Shown here piece by piece: positions 32,645 through 40,850 of a stretch of DNA of 64,000 nt (positions are counted from its first letter, which is position 1; every line of letters starts with the position of its first letter). Made by a program: the position numbers and the translations under genes. Origin of the DNA: JALYXV01 sp963791545. Lineage in GTDB: Bacteria > Actinomycetota > Acidimicrobiia > Acidimicrobiales > Palsa-688. The stretch covers positions 930,001-994,000 of the forward strand of contig CAWBSR010000015.1 in the NCBI GenBank assembly GCA_963791545.1. The letters run 5' to 3'. A model generated the notes under the pieces. It was not told the DNA's origin. It was given only the letters and a program-made list of their open reading frames with translations, and did no database searches.

Positions 32645-32723
32645 GTCCGTGTTCCGGGCCCTGAGAGGCCGCTCCAGGATACCTGTCGTGGCCCGCGACG
32701 GCGGTTCAGACGCCCGGCTCCGC

Positions 32724-32752
32724 TTGTAACAAGAACCATTCTCAGTTAACCT
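32724..32752 (+). promoter_or_regulatory. Promoter with Zur-box candidate, leaderless znuA
   Basis: TTGTAA (32724-32729) and TAACCT (32747-32752) are 17 bp apart. The start point expected 7 bp after the -10 box coincides with the znuA GTG at 32759, so the transcript is probably leaderless. Inside the spacer an imperfect dyad AGAA-CCA-TTCT (32732-32742) resembles a Fur/Zur-type half-site arrangement, as expected for zinc repression by the Zur encoded in the same operon. The operator assignment is tentative. Confidence 0.5.
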
Positions 32753-32758
32753 GGACGA

Positions 32759-33811
32759 GTGCCGCGCCTTACCTGGTTATCGCCTTACTCGTCAGGCCGG
32801 AGGGGCCGGCGGCGGGCCGCGGCGCTGCTCGCGGGAACGGTCATGCTGGCGGGTGCTTGTTCTACGGCGTCGAGCCACGGGAGGCCGGTCAGCTCGACCA
32901 GCTCGGGCCCGGGGCGGGCGCTGAACATCGTGGCCGGCGAGAACTTCTGGGGCAGCATCGTCAGCCAACTGGCGGGCCGGGCGGCCCGGGTCACCAGCGT
33001 GGTGAGCGACCCCAATGCCGACCCCCACAACTACGAGTCGAGCGCCGATTCCGCCCGGGCCTTTGCCGACGCCGATTACGTCGTGCTCAACGGGGCGGGC
33101 TACGACACCTGGGCGGACCGGCTGCTCGCCGCCAACCCCAGCGCCAAACGCAAGGTGCTCACAGTGGCGACCTGGCTGGGCAGTAAGGAAGGCGACAACC
33201 CCCATTTCTGGTACCAGCCCGATTTCGTCACCCGGGTCGCGGACCGGGTGACCGCCGACCTGAAGAGCATCGACGCCGCCGACTCCGGCTACTTCGACGG
33301 GCAGCGCCAAGCCCTGGCCGCCGCGTGGGCGACGGTCAGCACCCGTCTCGACGCCATCAAAGCCAAGTTCGCGGGGACGCCCGTGGCCGCAACCGAGTCC
33401 ATCTTCTCCTACCTGGCCGATTTCCTAGGCTTGAAGGTGGTGTCGCCGGTTGAGTTCATGAACGCCGTGGCCGAAGGCAACGACCCGCCCGCCCCCTCGG
33501 TAGCCGCCTTCCAGGATCTGTTGACCAGGAAGGTGGCCAAGGTACTGGTCTTCAATCGCCAGACCGCCAGCGTCGTCACCAGCAACGTCGAGAAGCTGGC
33601 CACCGCCAACGGCATACCGATCGTCGGGGTTACAGAAACCATCCAGCCACCCGATGCCCGCTTTGAGGAGTGGTTCCGCGTCGAGTTGATCGACCTCCAA
33701 AATGCTCTGAACGCCGGGGTGCCAACGGGCGGCGCGGCACCGGCGGCCCCGGCGGCCCCGGCGGCCACCACCGCCACCACGAGCGCGGGCCCGGCGACGA
33801 CGGGCCGGTGA
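32759..33811 (+). CDS. znuA: Zinc-type metal ABC transporter, substrate-binding lipoprotein
   Basis: A cluster A-I binding protein for zinc or manganese, 350 residues. It has a basic, double-Arg rich signal with lipobox LAGAC (Cys34), so it is membrane-anchored. Metal ligands are expected from DPHNYE, NPHFWYQP, and the later TESIFSYLADFLGL and Asp of the C-terminal lobe. An Ala/Thr/Pro tail follows the domain. GTG at 32759 lies at the predicted transcription start. The stop overlaps the ATPase gene start (GTGA); Zur closes the operon, so zinc is the likely substrate. Confidence 0.88.
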   Translation: MPRLTWLSPYSSGRRGRRRAAALLAGTVMLAGACSTASSHGRPVSSTSSGPGRALNIVAGENFWGSIVSQLAGRAARVTSVVSDPNADPHNYESSADSARAFADADYVVLNGAGYDTWADRLLAANPSAKRKVLTVATWLGSKEGDNPHFWYQPDFVTRVADRVTADLKSIDAADSGYFDGQRQALAAAWATVSTRLDAIKAKFAGTPVAATESIFSYLADFLGLKVVSPVEFMNAVAEGNDPPAPSVAAFQDLLTRKVAKVLVFNRQTASVVTSNVEKLATANGIPIVGVTETIQPPDARFEEWFRVELIDLQNALNAGVPTGGAAPAAPAAPAATTATTSAGPATTGR

Positions 33812-34749
33812 GGGCGACGGCTCGGACTACGTCATCCAGCGTGACGGCACGGTACGGGCGGGCCGGGCGGCTGGCACCGGGTCCGACGTCGGGGTCGCCG
33901 CCTCCAGCGGCTTCAGGTGACCTTGTGGAAGCTTCGCGGCTCGGTGTTTCCTACGGGGACCGCGTCATCTGGGCGGGGGCCAACTTCTGTGTGGCGCCGG
34001 GGGAGTTTGTGGCCGTCCTGGGGCCCAACGGGGCCGGCAAGACCACCCTGTTCCGGGTGCTGCTGGGCCTCCTGCCGCCGGCCGCGGGAACAGTGTCGGT
34101 GCTGGGCAGGCCGCCCCGCCGGGGCAACCCCACCATCGGCTACATGCCCCAGCGCCGGCCCGTCGATCCCGAGCTTCGCCTGGCGGGCACCGAGCTGGTG
34201 AAGCTGGGCCTCACCGGGCCCCGGTGGGGCACCGGGTGGCCAGGCCGGGGATCGCCGGTGCGCCGGCGCGTCGACGACGCCATCGCCGCCGTCGGTGCCG
34301 AGGGCTATGCCCGCCATCCCATCGGCACCTTGTCGGCCGGGGAACTGCAACGCCTCGCTCTCGCCCAGGCCATCGTCAGTGAACCCCGGATCCTGCTACT
34401 CGACGAACCTCTGGCCAGCCTCGACATGCGCAACCAGGTGAGCGTGGCCCACCTGGTCGCCGACCTGTCCCGGGCCCGGAACATGGCGGTGATGCTCATC
34501 GCCCACGACGTCAACCCGCTGCTGCCGGTCGTGGACCGTGTGATGTACATCGCCCGGGGCAGGGTGACCTTGGGCCGGCCCGAGGAGATCATCACCTCCG
34601 AAACCCTCTCCCAGCTCTACGACGCCAATGTCGAGGTCCTCCACGACAGCCGGGGTCGCATGTTCGTGGTGGGCCTCGACGATGAGCATGCCCATCCCCA
34701 CGACCTCGATTGGCGCGACCGGGGCTCGGGCGGATTGGACGCCTGCTGA
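33808..34749 (+). CDS. znuC: Zinc-type metal ABC transporter, ATP-binding protein
   Basis: The ATPase of the importer, 313 residues from the GTG overlapping the upstream stop. Walker A is GPNGAGKTTLF, the signature is LSAGELQRLALAQ, Walker B ILLLDEPLASLD and the switch His is in LIAHDVN. The first 40 residues are low complexity, so a start further downstream (for example GTG at 33841 or 33925) is possible. A C-terminal extension rich in His and Asp (GLDDEHAHPHDLDW) may bind metal. Confidence 0.9.
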   Translation: MRATARTTSSSVTARYGRAGRLAPGPTSGSPPPAASGDLVEASRLGVSYGDRVIWAGANFCVAPGEFVAVLGPNGAGKTTLFRVLLGLLPPAAGTVSVLGRPPRRGNPTIGYMPQRRPVDPELRLAGTELVKLGLTGPRWGTGWPGRGSPVRRRVDDAIAAVGAEGYARHPIGTLSAGELQRLALAQAIVSEPRILLLDEPLASLDMRNQVSVAHLVADLSRARNMAVMLIAHDVNPLLPVVDRVMYIARGRVTLGRPEEIITSETLSQLYDANVEVLHDSRGRMFVVGLDDEHAHPHDLDWRDRGSGGLDAC

Positions 34750-34751
34750 GC

Positions 34752-35705
34752 ATGATCACCGCACTTCTCGCGGCCGCGCCCCGCCCCACTTGGAACCTGA
34801 TTCACGACGGCCGCCAGGTGTTGCACTACCCATTCATGCAGCACAGCTTCACCGCGGGAACCATCGTCGCCGTCCTGGCAGGTGTCGTCGGCTATTTCGT
34901 CGTGCTCCGCCAATCGTCCTTCGCGGCCCACGCGGTGTCGGAAATGGGCTTCGCGGGCGCCAGCGGCGGCGTCGCCTTCGGATTCAGCGCCGTCTACGGC
35001 CTGTTGGGCATGAGCCTCCTGGGCGCCCTCGTCATCGGCCTGCTGGGCAAACGGCTGCGGGGTCGCGACGCCGCCATCGGCAGTGTGCTGGCGTTCTCAT
35101 TGGGCCTGGGCTCGTATTTCCTGACGCTTTACAAGGGAAATGCCTCGGGCGCCTTCGGCCTGCTGTTCGGCCAGATCTTCGGCATCGGGGTCCGTGACAT
35201 CTGGGTCATCGCGGTCGCCGGAGTCGTCACGCTGGCAACGGTGGCGGTTGTCTACCGGCCGCTTCTGTTCGCATCCCTCGATCCCGACGTCGCCGAAGCC
35301 CGCGGCGTTCCCGTCCAAGCCCTCTCGATCGGCTTTTTCGTCATCGTGGCGTTGGCGGTCACCGCCGCCGTCCAGGTGGTCGGCGTCCTGCTGATCTTCA
35401 GCCTCCTCGTGCTTCCCGCCGCCCTCGCCGACCGGCTGTGCCGAACCCCGAGCCGGGCCATCGCGCTGGGGGTGGCCTCGTCGCTATTGTTCGTCTGGGC
35501 AGGACTGATCGTCGCCTTTTACACCAAGTTCCCGGTCGGATTCCTGATCACCACCTACGGCTTCGTCGCCTACCTGCTGGTCCGCCTGGTGCCCGTGGTG
35601 GCCAGAACCGGCTGGCTCCGGCTCGGCCGGGGGTCCGCCCCGGCTCCAGACCCAGTCCCGGCGACGGCGACGGCTACCATCCCGCCCCCGGCCCCGAGCT
35701 CGTGA
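34752..35705 (+). CDS. znuB: Zinc-type metal ABC transporter, permease
   Basis: 317 residues with about eight hydrophobic helices of the ABC-3 family: IVAVLAGVVGYFVVLRQSSFAAHAVSEMGFAG, then SLDPDVAEARGVPVQALSIGFFVIVALAV and VVGVLLIFSLLVLPAALADR. ATG at 34752, 2 bp after the ATPase stop. The tail is Pro/Ala-rich. Its stop overlaps the GTG of the zur gene (GTGA), so all four genes are coupled. Confidence 0.9.
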   Translation: MITALLAAAPRPTWNLIHDGRQVLHYPFMQHSFTAGTIVAVLAGVVGYFVVLRQSSFAAHAVSEMGFAGASGGVAFGFSAVYGLLGMSLLGALVIGLLGKRLRGRDAAIGSVLAFSLGLGSYFLTLYKGNASGAFGLLFGQIFGIGVRDIWVIAVAGVVTLATVAVVYRPLLFASLDPDVAEARGVPVQALSIGFFVIVALAVTAAVQVVGVLLIFSLLVLPAALADRLCRTPSRAIALGVASSLLFVWAGLIVAFYTKFPVGFLITTYGFVAYLLVRLVPVVARTGWLRLGRGSAPAPDPVPATATATIPPPAPSS

Positions 35706-36169
35706 CCGAGCAACGCCCCTTGCTCGAGGGCCTTCATCTCGAGGTTTCGGTCCGGTTGGCCCAGGTCGACCAGCGCTACACCGCCTCCCGGCGGGCCCTC
35801 GTGGAGACCCTGGCGGCGGCCGGCCGGCCACTCAGCATTCCCGAGATACTGGCCGCCAACCCCTCGGTGCCCCAAAGCTCCGCCTACCGCAATCTCACTG
35901 TCATGATCGACGCCAAGGCGTTGCGCCGGGTGGCGGGTAGTGATGACCACGGCCGCTTCGAGCTGGCCGAGGACTTGGCCGGCCACCATCACCATCTGAT
36001 CTGTGGCAGGTGCGGCCAGATCCTGGACATCGGTTCCTCGCCGCGCCTCGAGCGTGCCCTGGCCGAGGCGGCACGCGTCGCCGAGGAGGAAACCGGCTTC
36101 TCCGTGGACGACCACCGCATGGACCTGGTCGGCACCTGCCGTGCCTGTCGTGCCCCCCAGTTGCCATAA
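35702..36169 (+). CDS. zur: Fur-family repressor, Zur-like
   Basis: 155 residues. The winged helix is TASRRALVETLAAAGRPLSIPEIL with SSAYRNLTVMIDAKALRRVAG; the dimer and metal domain has the hinge histidines HHHHLICGRCG and the structural zinc site CGRC...CRAC. Placement as the last gene of a zinc importer operon, with a GTGA overlap to the permease, marks it as the zinc sensor of the family. It probably represses its own operon through the dyad at 32732-32742. Confidence 0.88.
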   Translation: MTEQRPLLEGLHLEVSVRLAQVDQRYTASRRALVETLAAAGRPLSIPEILAANPSVPQSSAYRNLTVMIDAKALRRVAGSDDHGRFELAEDLAGHHHHLICGRCGQILDIGSSPRLERALAEAARVAEEETGFSVDDHRMDLVGTCRACRAPQLP

Positions 36170-36332
36170 ACGGGCCCACCGTCCGACAAAAAGTGGGAAC
36201 CATGGCGATGGCGCCCGCAGCCGCGACGAGACGCTCCCGTGGCGACCATTCGGCGAGCAGCCAGCCGGTCGGCGGGGACGCCCGGCGCCGAGGTGCGGGA
36301 GCGTCACTGGCGCCTTCGCAGGCCCGGGTTTG

Positions 36333-36764
36333 TCAGTCGTCGCCGGGTAAGGCGGTGGCGCGGCAAATCCGGGCGTACGCCGTCGCCAGGTCGAGCACTT
36401 CCTCAGTCGGCGCGGTGCCGCTCAATTCTTCGATTCGGCGCAGCAGCGCCATTTCCGTCCTGCGCTGCATCTCGGCGAGGGTCTCGCGACCACCGACCAT
36501 GGCCTTCAGCCGGGCACCCAAGTCGCTCAACGATTTGGTGCTGTCCGCCTGCCCCGAGAACTGGTCAACCAGCGCTTTGAGGGGCTTGAACAGTTCCGCC
36601 CCCCGTCCTTCATTGCGCGCCGTCTCCAGGGCGTCAGTAAAGCTGGCCACATCGGTGATGCCCAGTTCCTTCGCCACCCCGGCCAGCTTGCGCAGCCCGG
36701 CCAGAGGGTCGTCGGCTACTGGTTGGTCGGGATCCGGCGCGGAAGCTCTGTCCTGGGGCATCAT
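36333..36764 (-). CDS. Hypothetical helical protein
   Basis: 143 residues from ATG 36764 (a second ATG follows at 36761). After a Pro/Asp-rich head it is helical and charged: LAGLRKLAGVAKELGITDVASFTDAL and ETLAEMQRRTEMALLRRIEELSG, so a coiled-coil or helical bundle is likely. No family recognised. It is divergent from the HemK-like gene across 139 bp; 36170-36332 holds nothing supportable. Confidence 0.6.
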   Translation of the reverse strand: MMPQDRASAPDPDQPVADDPLAGLRKLAGVAKELGITDVASFTDALETARNEGRGAELFKPLKALVDQFSGQADSTKSLSDLGARLKAMVGGRETLAEMQRRTEMALLRRIEELSGTAPTEEVLDLATAYARICRATALPGDD

Positions 36765-36903
36765 TGCGAACGTACCGCCTCCCCGGCGGTAGGAGACGCC
36801 CGGGCGGCGCCCGTGCGCCGTCGCCACCGTCGAGGACACCGCACCACGACGCCGTGGCCGGGAACAATCGGCGCCGAGGAGTCGCGTTAGCCACACTGAC
36901 GGG

Positions 36904-37671
36904 GTGGGCGGACATGGTCGGGTCGACCGGGTGGCGAAGCGGTTGGTGGCAGCCGGCTGCGTTGCCGCCGACGAAGAGGCGGAGGAACTCGTGACCGCGG
37001 CCCCAGACGACGACGCCCTCGAGGCGTGGGTCGCCCGGCGGGAGCAGGGGGAACCGTTGCCGTGGATCACGGGAAGCCTGCAGTTCTGTGGTCGCATCGT
37101 GCGGGTCGACCCCGGCGTCTACGTTCCCCGAAGACAGAGCGAGGAACTGGCTCGCCGGGCAGCCGCGGCGCTCCCCGCGGGGGGCCGGGCGGCCGACCTG
37201 TGCACCGGCGCCGGAGCAGTCGCCGCCCATCTCGGCGCGGAGGTGCCCGGGGCGGCCGTCATCGGGATCGACATCGACCGGCGCGCCGTCTGGTGCGCCC
37301 GGAGCAATGGTGTGGCCGCCCTCATCGGGGATCTGGCCCAGCCCCTGCGGCGAGCCGGGTTCGATGTCGTCACGGCCGTGGCGCCCTACGTCCCTACCGG
37401 GGAGCTGCGGCTGCTGCCCGCCGACGTCCAGCGCTTTGAACCGCGCCGGGCCCTCGATGGTGGCCCGGACGGCCTCGACGTGGTGCGCGGGATCGTGGTC
37501 GCCGCCTCGGCTGTCCTCCGGCCGGGCGGCTGGCTCTTAGTGGAGTTGGGCGGCGACCAGGATCGACTCTTGCAACCTGCCCTGCTGCAATCGGGATTCG
37601 GTCCCGCCACCGCCTGGTTCGACGACGACGGAGACCTTCGGGGTCTGGCCGCCCCCCGGCGCGCCGAGTGA
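36904..37671 (+). CDS. HemK/PrmC-like N5-glutamine methyltransferase family protein
   Basis: 255 residues with an N-terminal helical part ending EPLPWITGSLQFCGRIVRVDPGVYVPRRQSEEL, typical of PrmC/HemK, and a Rossmann SAM domain (AADLCTGAGAVAAHL, VIGIDIDRRAVWCAR). The catalytic NPPY is replaced by VAPYVP, which departs from active PrmC; related actinobacterial paralogues also lack it. The substrate is therefore unclear. GTG start at 36904. Confidence 0.75.
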   Translation: MGGHGRVDRVAKRLVAAGCVAADEEAEELVTAAPDDDALEAWVARREQGEPLPWITGSLQFCGRIVRVDPGVYVPRRQSEELARRAAAALPAGGRAADLCTGAGAVAAHLGAEVPGAAVIGIDIDRRAVWCARSNGVAALIGDLAQPLRRAGFDVVTAVAPYVPTGELRLLPADVQRFEPRRALDGGPDGLDVVRGIVVAASAVLRPGGWLLVELGGDQDRLLQPALLQSGFGPATAWFDDDGDLRGLAAPRRAE

Positions 37672-37701
37672 CGGGCTGAAGGCTCCTCCCCGGGGGGCCC
37701 C

Positions 37702-38670
37702 TCAAACCGTGGTTGCCGGCTCGGCCCGTATCCCCCAGCAGGTGGTCGTCTTCTGCCCCGGTTCGAGCACCATGAGACCGGTGCCACTGCGGAATGCGTC
37801 GGGGGGGCAGGTCATCGGCTCGACGGCCAGCGCCCGGCGGCGGCGGTCTGGGGCCAGGGTGTCGCCGCTGAAGACCATCAGGTAGGTGACGGTCGAATCA
37901 CCCCAGAGGGTCACCGAGGCCGGAGCCGAGGGGTGTGTGAGGACGACGTGGACGACACCGTCGCCGTCCCGGTCGAGGTCGCAATAACACACGTCGAGGA
38001 CCGCGGAGCCGACCCTTCGGGGGTGCCGGAAGTCCACCTCGGTGTCGGCCACCGGGACAGGAGCGGCGCGGGGCAGGCCTCGGTCGTCGGTGGGAATCAT
38101 CGTCGCCGCGGGAACCTGGAGCACGATGTCGTCGACCCACTCCGTCCCCACACGGAGATAGGGGTGGTGCCCGGCCCCGTAGGGGGCCGGCGTGGGGCCG
38201 GCGTTGGTGGCCGCCAGTTGGGCTCGGAGGCCGCCCTCGGAGAGCTGGTACTCAACCTCGAGGTCCAGGCTGAAGGGATAGCCGGGCTGGGGGTACACGT
38301 GATGGCGGCCGACGACCCGGTCCCGAGCAGGCTGTTCCAGCGCCCAAGGCGACCAGCGGACCAATCCGTGGCTGGCATTGTGCTTGCCGGGCTCGGTAAG
38401 GGGAAGTTGATAATCGGCGCCCAGGAAGTGGTAGCGGCCGTCGCCGATACGATTCGGCCACGGGATCAGGAGCTGACCTCGACCGCCCGATGCCATCTCG
38501 TCGACGGCATAGCCGTCCACGACCGACCAGCCGTCAACTTCGTAGGTTCGCAGGCTGGCGCCGAGGCCGGTGATCACGGCTCGCTGGGAGCCGAACACCA
38601 TTTCCATCTGGTGGCCCGAAGGGGGCAGAGTGGCCCCCACGCCCCCCGGGTTGACATTCATCCCCGTCAT
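37702..38670 (-). CDS. Aldose 1-epimerase family protein
   Basis: A 322-residue galactose-mutarotase-fold protein that interconverts sugar anomers. Landmarks are GASLRTYEVDG, LIPWPNRIGDGRYHFLG, NASHGLVRWSPW (catalytic-type His), PYGAGHHPYLRVG and the C-terminal ALAVEPMTCPPDAFRSG containing the catalytic-type Glu. ATG at 38670 is used; a second ATG at 38661 is possible, and the extension to 38838 has no coding character. Cytosolic. Confidence 0.87.
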   Translation of the reverse strand: MTGMNVNPGGVGATLPPSGHQMEMVFGSQRAVITGLGASLRTYEVDGWSVVDGYAVDEMASGGRGQLLIPWPNRIGDGRYHFLGADYQLPLTEPGKHNASHGLVRWSPWALEQPARDRVVGRHHVYPQPGYPFSLDLEVEYQLSEGGLRAQLAATNAGPTPAPYGAGHHPYLRVGTEWVDDIVLQVPAATMIPTDDRGLPRAAPVPVADTEVDFRHPRRVGSAVLDVCYCDLDRDGDGVVHVVLTHPSAPASVTLWGDSTVTYLMVFSGDTLAPDRRRRALAVEPMTCPPDAFRSGTGLMVLEPGQKTTTCWGIRAEPATTV

Positions 38671-38686
38671 GGGACGCAAAACCCAG

Positions 38687-39139
38687 TCAGACGGGATCCT
38701 GGCTGGCCGCGACGACGACCGCATAGGAGCCAGAACCGACGACGGCGTCGGCGGGTATCTCGCGGTCGGCGACGTGGAGCGCCTCGACTGATCCGCTCTC
38801 GGGATCGAAGGTGATGTCGACGATCGAACCCAGTTCATTGCCGGACTCGGTAAGGGTGCGTCTTCCGAGCAGTTCGAGTTTGCCGGCCGCTGCCGCTTGT
38901 TCCCGGCTGTCGGCGGGGGAGCGCAGCGTCGCTTCGTCGCTGACCATGACGGCGTCGGCGCCGAAGCCGGTCAGCTGAGCCCAGTCGACCAGTGTGGCCT
39001 TCTTGCCCTTGCCCAGGATCACCGCCGCCACCTGGCGGCAGTCGATGGTGACCAGCAGATGCGACACCGTGCCCAGTTGGTGGGCGGTGGCCCGGCTGAC
39101 CACCTTCCGGCCCAGCGACTGGCGGAACGAGTCACCCAT
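38687..39139 (-). CDS. PRC-barrel protein B
   Basis: 150 residues containing two PRC-barrel-like halves: SLGRKVVSRATAHQLGTVSHLLV at the start and ELLGRRTLTESGNELGSIVDITFDPESG in the second half. PRC-barrels occur in RimM and photosynthetic reaction-centre H subunit and act in protein assembly. The ATG overlaps the stop of PRC-barrel protein A (ATGA). The aldose epimerase gene starts 16 bp further on. Confidence 0.8.
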   Translation of the reverse strand: MGDSFRQSLGRKVVSRATAHQLGTVSHLLVTIDCRQVAAVILGKGKKATLVDWAQLTGFGADAVMVSDEATLRSPADSREQAAAAGKLELLGRRTLTESGNELGSIVDITFDPESGSVEALHVADREIPADAVVGSGSYAVVVAASQDPV

Positions 39140-39699
39140 CAGGTCAGACCCAGACGGGACCGGAAGACGTCGACCGCGGCTCCGAGGCCCACCAGGTCGT
39201 CGACTACGAATGTTTCAGTGACATCGGGCACGACCAACGCTGATCCCGATACCGCCAGCTGGGCCGGGAGCGGGATATACCCGGCTCCGCCGTTGGTTTT
39301 GTCGATGTGATAGCCGACCACCTCGCCGGTGCTCCCCACGACGAGAACCAGGTCCCTCACCTTGCCCAGGCTGACGCCTTTTTCGGTGAGCACGTCATTG
39401 CCCAACACATTTCGCTCGGTGGCGGGGTAGGCAACCTCATCGGGGGCGGCGTCGGGGAGCACCAGGGCCGACTCGTCCACGACCATGACGGCATGGCGAC
39501 CGATGGCGTGGATGGAGTCGGCCGGAAGCACCTGGCGGCACCGCCCGGCGAGAAAGCCACGCTTGTTCAGGGTCAGGCCGACCAGCCGCCCCGCCCCGGG
39601 GTCGTAGATCACGTCGCGCACCTCGGCCACGTCCTCGCCACCGCCCACGGTGACCACCGGCAGGCCGTTGATCCCCGATGCCGTCATCAGCAACGTCAT
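39139..39699 (-). CDS. PRC-barrel protein A
   Basis: 186 residues with repeated PRC-barrel-like segments: GLPVVTVGGGEDVAEVRDVIYDPGAGRLVGLTL at the N-terminus and LGNDVLTEKGVSLGKVRDLVLV in the middle. The ATG at 39699 overlaps the stop of the upstream 41-residue membrane peptide and its own stop overlaps the next PRC gene, so three genes are translationally linked. Function unknown; a membrane-associated assembly or scaffold role is only a guess. Confidence 0.78.
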   Translation of the reverse strand: MTLLMTASGINGLPVVTVGGGEDVAEVRDVIYDPGAGRLVGLTLNKRGFLAGRCRQVLPADSIHAIGRHAVMVVDESALVLPDAAPDEVAYPATERNVLGNDVLTEKGVSLGKVRDLVLVVGSTGEVVGYHIDKTNGGAGYIPLPAQLAVSGSALVVPDVTETFVVDDLVGLGAAVDVFRSRLGLT

Positions 39700-39821
39700 G
39701 GTTTCGGCTTCCGAGTGGCGATCACGGAGCCGCTGCGGCTGCGGCGCCGAAGCACTACGAAGACCGCGAACGCGACAAGGACCAGCACCAGCGCCACGAT
39801 GAGCCAAGCCAGGACGGACAC
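39696..39821 (-). CDS. 41-residue membrane peptide heading the PRC operon
   Basis: From a GTG at 39821 the frame encodes MSVLAWLIVALVLVLVAFAV then FVVLRRRSRSGS and a short basic tail, i.e. one transmembrane helix plus an Arg/Lys-rich cytoplasmic tail. Its TGA overlaps the ATG of PRC-barrel A (ATGA). The upstream GGGTGAG can serve as ribosome site. The clean hydrophobic helix, the positive flank and the exact overlap make it a likely real gene. Confidence 0.65.
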   Translation of the reverse strand: MSVLAWLIVALVLVLVAFAVFVVLRRRSRSGSVIATRKPKP

Positions 39822-39903
39822 GGATCTCACCCTATCGTGGGCGTCGAGGCCGGTTACGAGCCCGGGTTAAATGACGTTCCCGAGACTCGCCGGCTCTTCG
39901 CCG

Positions 39904-40182
39904 CTATTGACGCACGAGCGGACGAGACGGCTCGTAGAAGCTCGACACGGGACGCCATATCTTCCACACCATCTCGTTGAAGGTGGCGCCCGTCCGGCAC
40001 GCCTCGAACCGCCACTCCCAGGCAAGCCCGGCGTTCATGTCATCCGCGGCCAGGCGATAGCTGTCCTGCAGGACCTGGCACCGCAGGGCGTCGACCTTCC
40101 GGCAACGCCAGAACAACGCCGCCGGCAGCAGCGCGGCACCGAGCCCGAGGATCGCGACAAGCAACAAAGCCAGGACAGTCAC
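39904..40182 (-). CDS. Small membrane-anchored protein
   Basis: 92 residues: an N-terminal membrane helix (MTVLALLLVAILGLGAALLPAALFW) followed by a soluble part with several Cys and Trp (CRKVDALRCQVLQDSYRLA, WEWRFEACRTG). ATG start at 40182. No family recognised. It is divergent from furA across 173 bp. Confidence 0.6.
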   Translation of the reverse strand: MTVLALLLVAILGLGAALLPAALFWRCRKVDALRCQVLQDSYRLAADDMNAGLAWEWRFEACRTGATFNEMVWKIWRPVSSFYEPSRPLVRQ

Positions 40183-40343
40183 CCGCGTCTCCTTTACGGT
40201 CGCGACCGGGCGTAACGCTATCCGGTGGATGGAGAGCCAGGAGAAGGACAGAGAGGCGACAGAAATCCGACAGCCGCCACCCTCGGTTTCCCCTGGTTAT
40301 AGTTGGTATCGGCCAAAGTCTGGAAATGCTCGAATATTGTGGC

Positions 40344-40358
40344 TATTCTAGCCTCGTG
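40344..40358 (+). promoter_or_regulatory. -10 box and leaderless start of furA
   Basis: TATTCT at 40344-40349 is followed after 6 bp by the GTG at 40356, so transcription should start on the start codon, as known for mycobacterial furA. The AT-rich stretch AATATTGTGGCTATT (40333-40347) overlaps the -10 box and is a candidate Fur operator. No clear -35 box is seen. Confidence 0.5.
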
Positions 40359-40850
40359 GACGCATCGGTCGACCGGGCTGTTCTTCTCCGCCAGCATGGA
40401 GTTCGGGTCACCGCGCAGCGTCTGGCTGTCCTGCGGGCGATGTCCGATCGGCCGCACAGCACCGCGGACGACATCGACAAGGTCGTTCGGGCCGAGATCG
40501 GTGCCATTTCGCTTCAGTCGGTATACGACACCCTCGCCATCCTCACCGACAAGGGCCTCCTCCGGCGCATCCAGCCCGCCGGGTCGCCGGCCCGCTACGA
40601 GGACCGAGTCGGCGACAACCATCATCACCTCATTTGCCGAACCTGCGAGGAGATGGTCGACGTCGACTGTGCGGTCGGCTACACGCCCTGCCTGACGGCT
40701 GCCGACCCCTCGGGCTATGAGATCGATGAGGCCGAGGTCATCTACTGGGGCCAGTGTCCGCAATGTGTCAAGGCAAACAGCGCCCGCTTCAAGAGCGATC
40801 AACCATCGAATGACGAACCAGTGAGACAACAGGAGGACCCACGTGTCTGA
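40356..40850 (+). CDS. furA: Fur-family regulator, FurA-like
   Basis: FurA is the redox- and iron-responsive repressor of katG in actinobacteria. The 164-residue product has the HTH VTAQRLAVLRAMSDRPHSTADDI with SLQSVYDTLAILTDKGLLRRI, the metal site DNHHHLICRTCEEMVDVDC, and the C-terminal CPQC. GTG at 40356 is chosen: it fits the FurA N-terminus (VDRAVLLRQHG) and lies at the predicted transcription start. Its 3' end overlaps katG by 8 bp. Confidence 0.92.
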   Translation: MDASVDRAVLLRQHGVRVTAQRLAVLRAMSDRPHSTADDIDKVVRAEIGAISLQSVYDTLAILTDKGLLRRIQPAGSPARYEDRVGDNHHHLICRTCEEMVDVDCAVGYTPCLTAADPSGYEIDEAEVIYWGQCPQCVKANSARFKSDQPSNDEPVRQQEDPRV

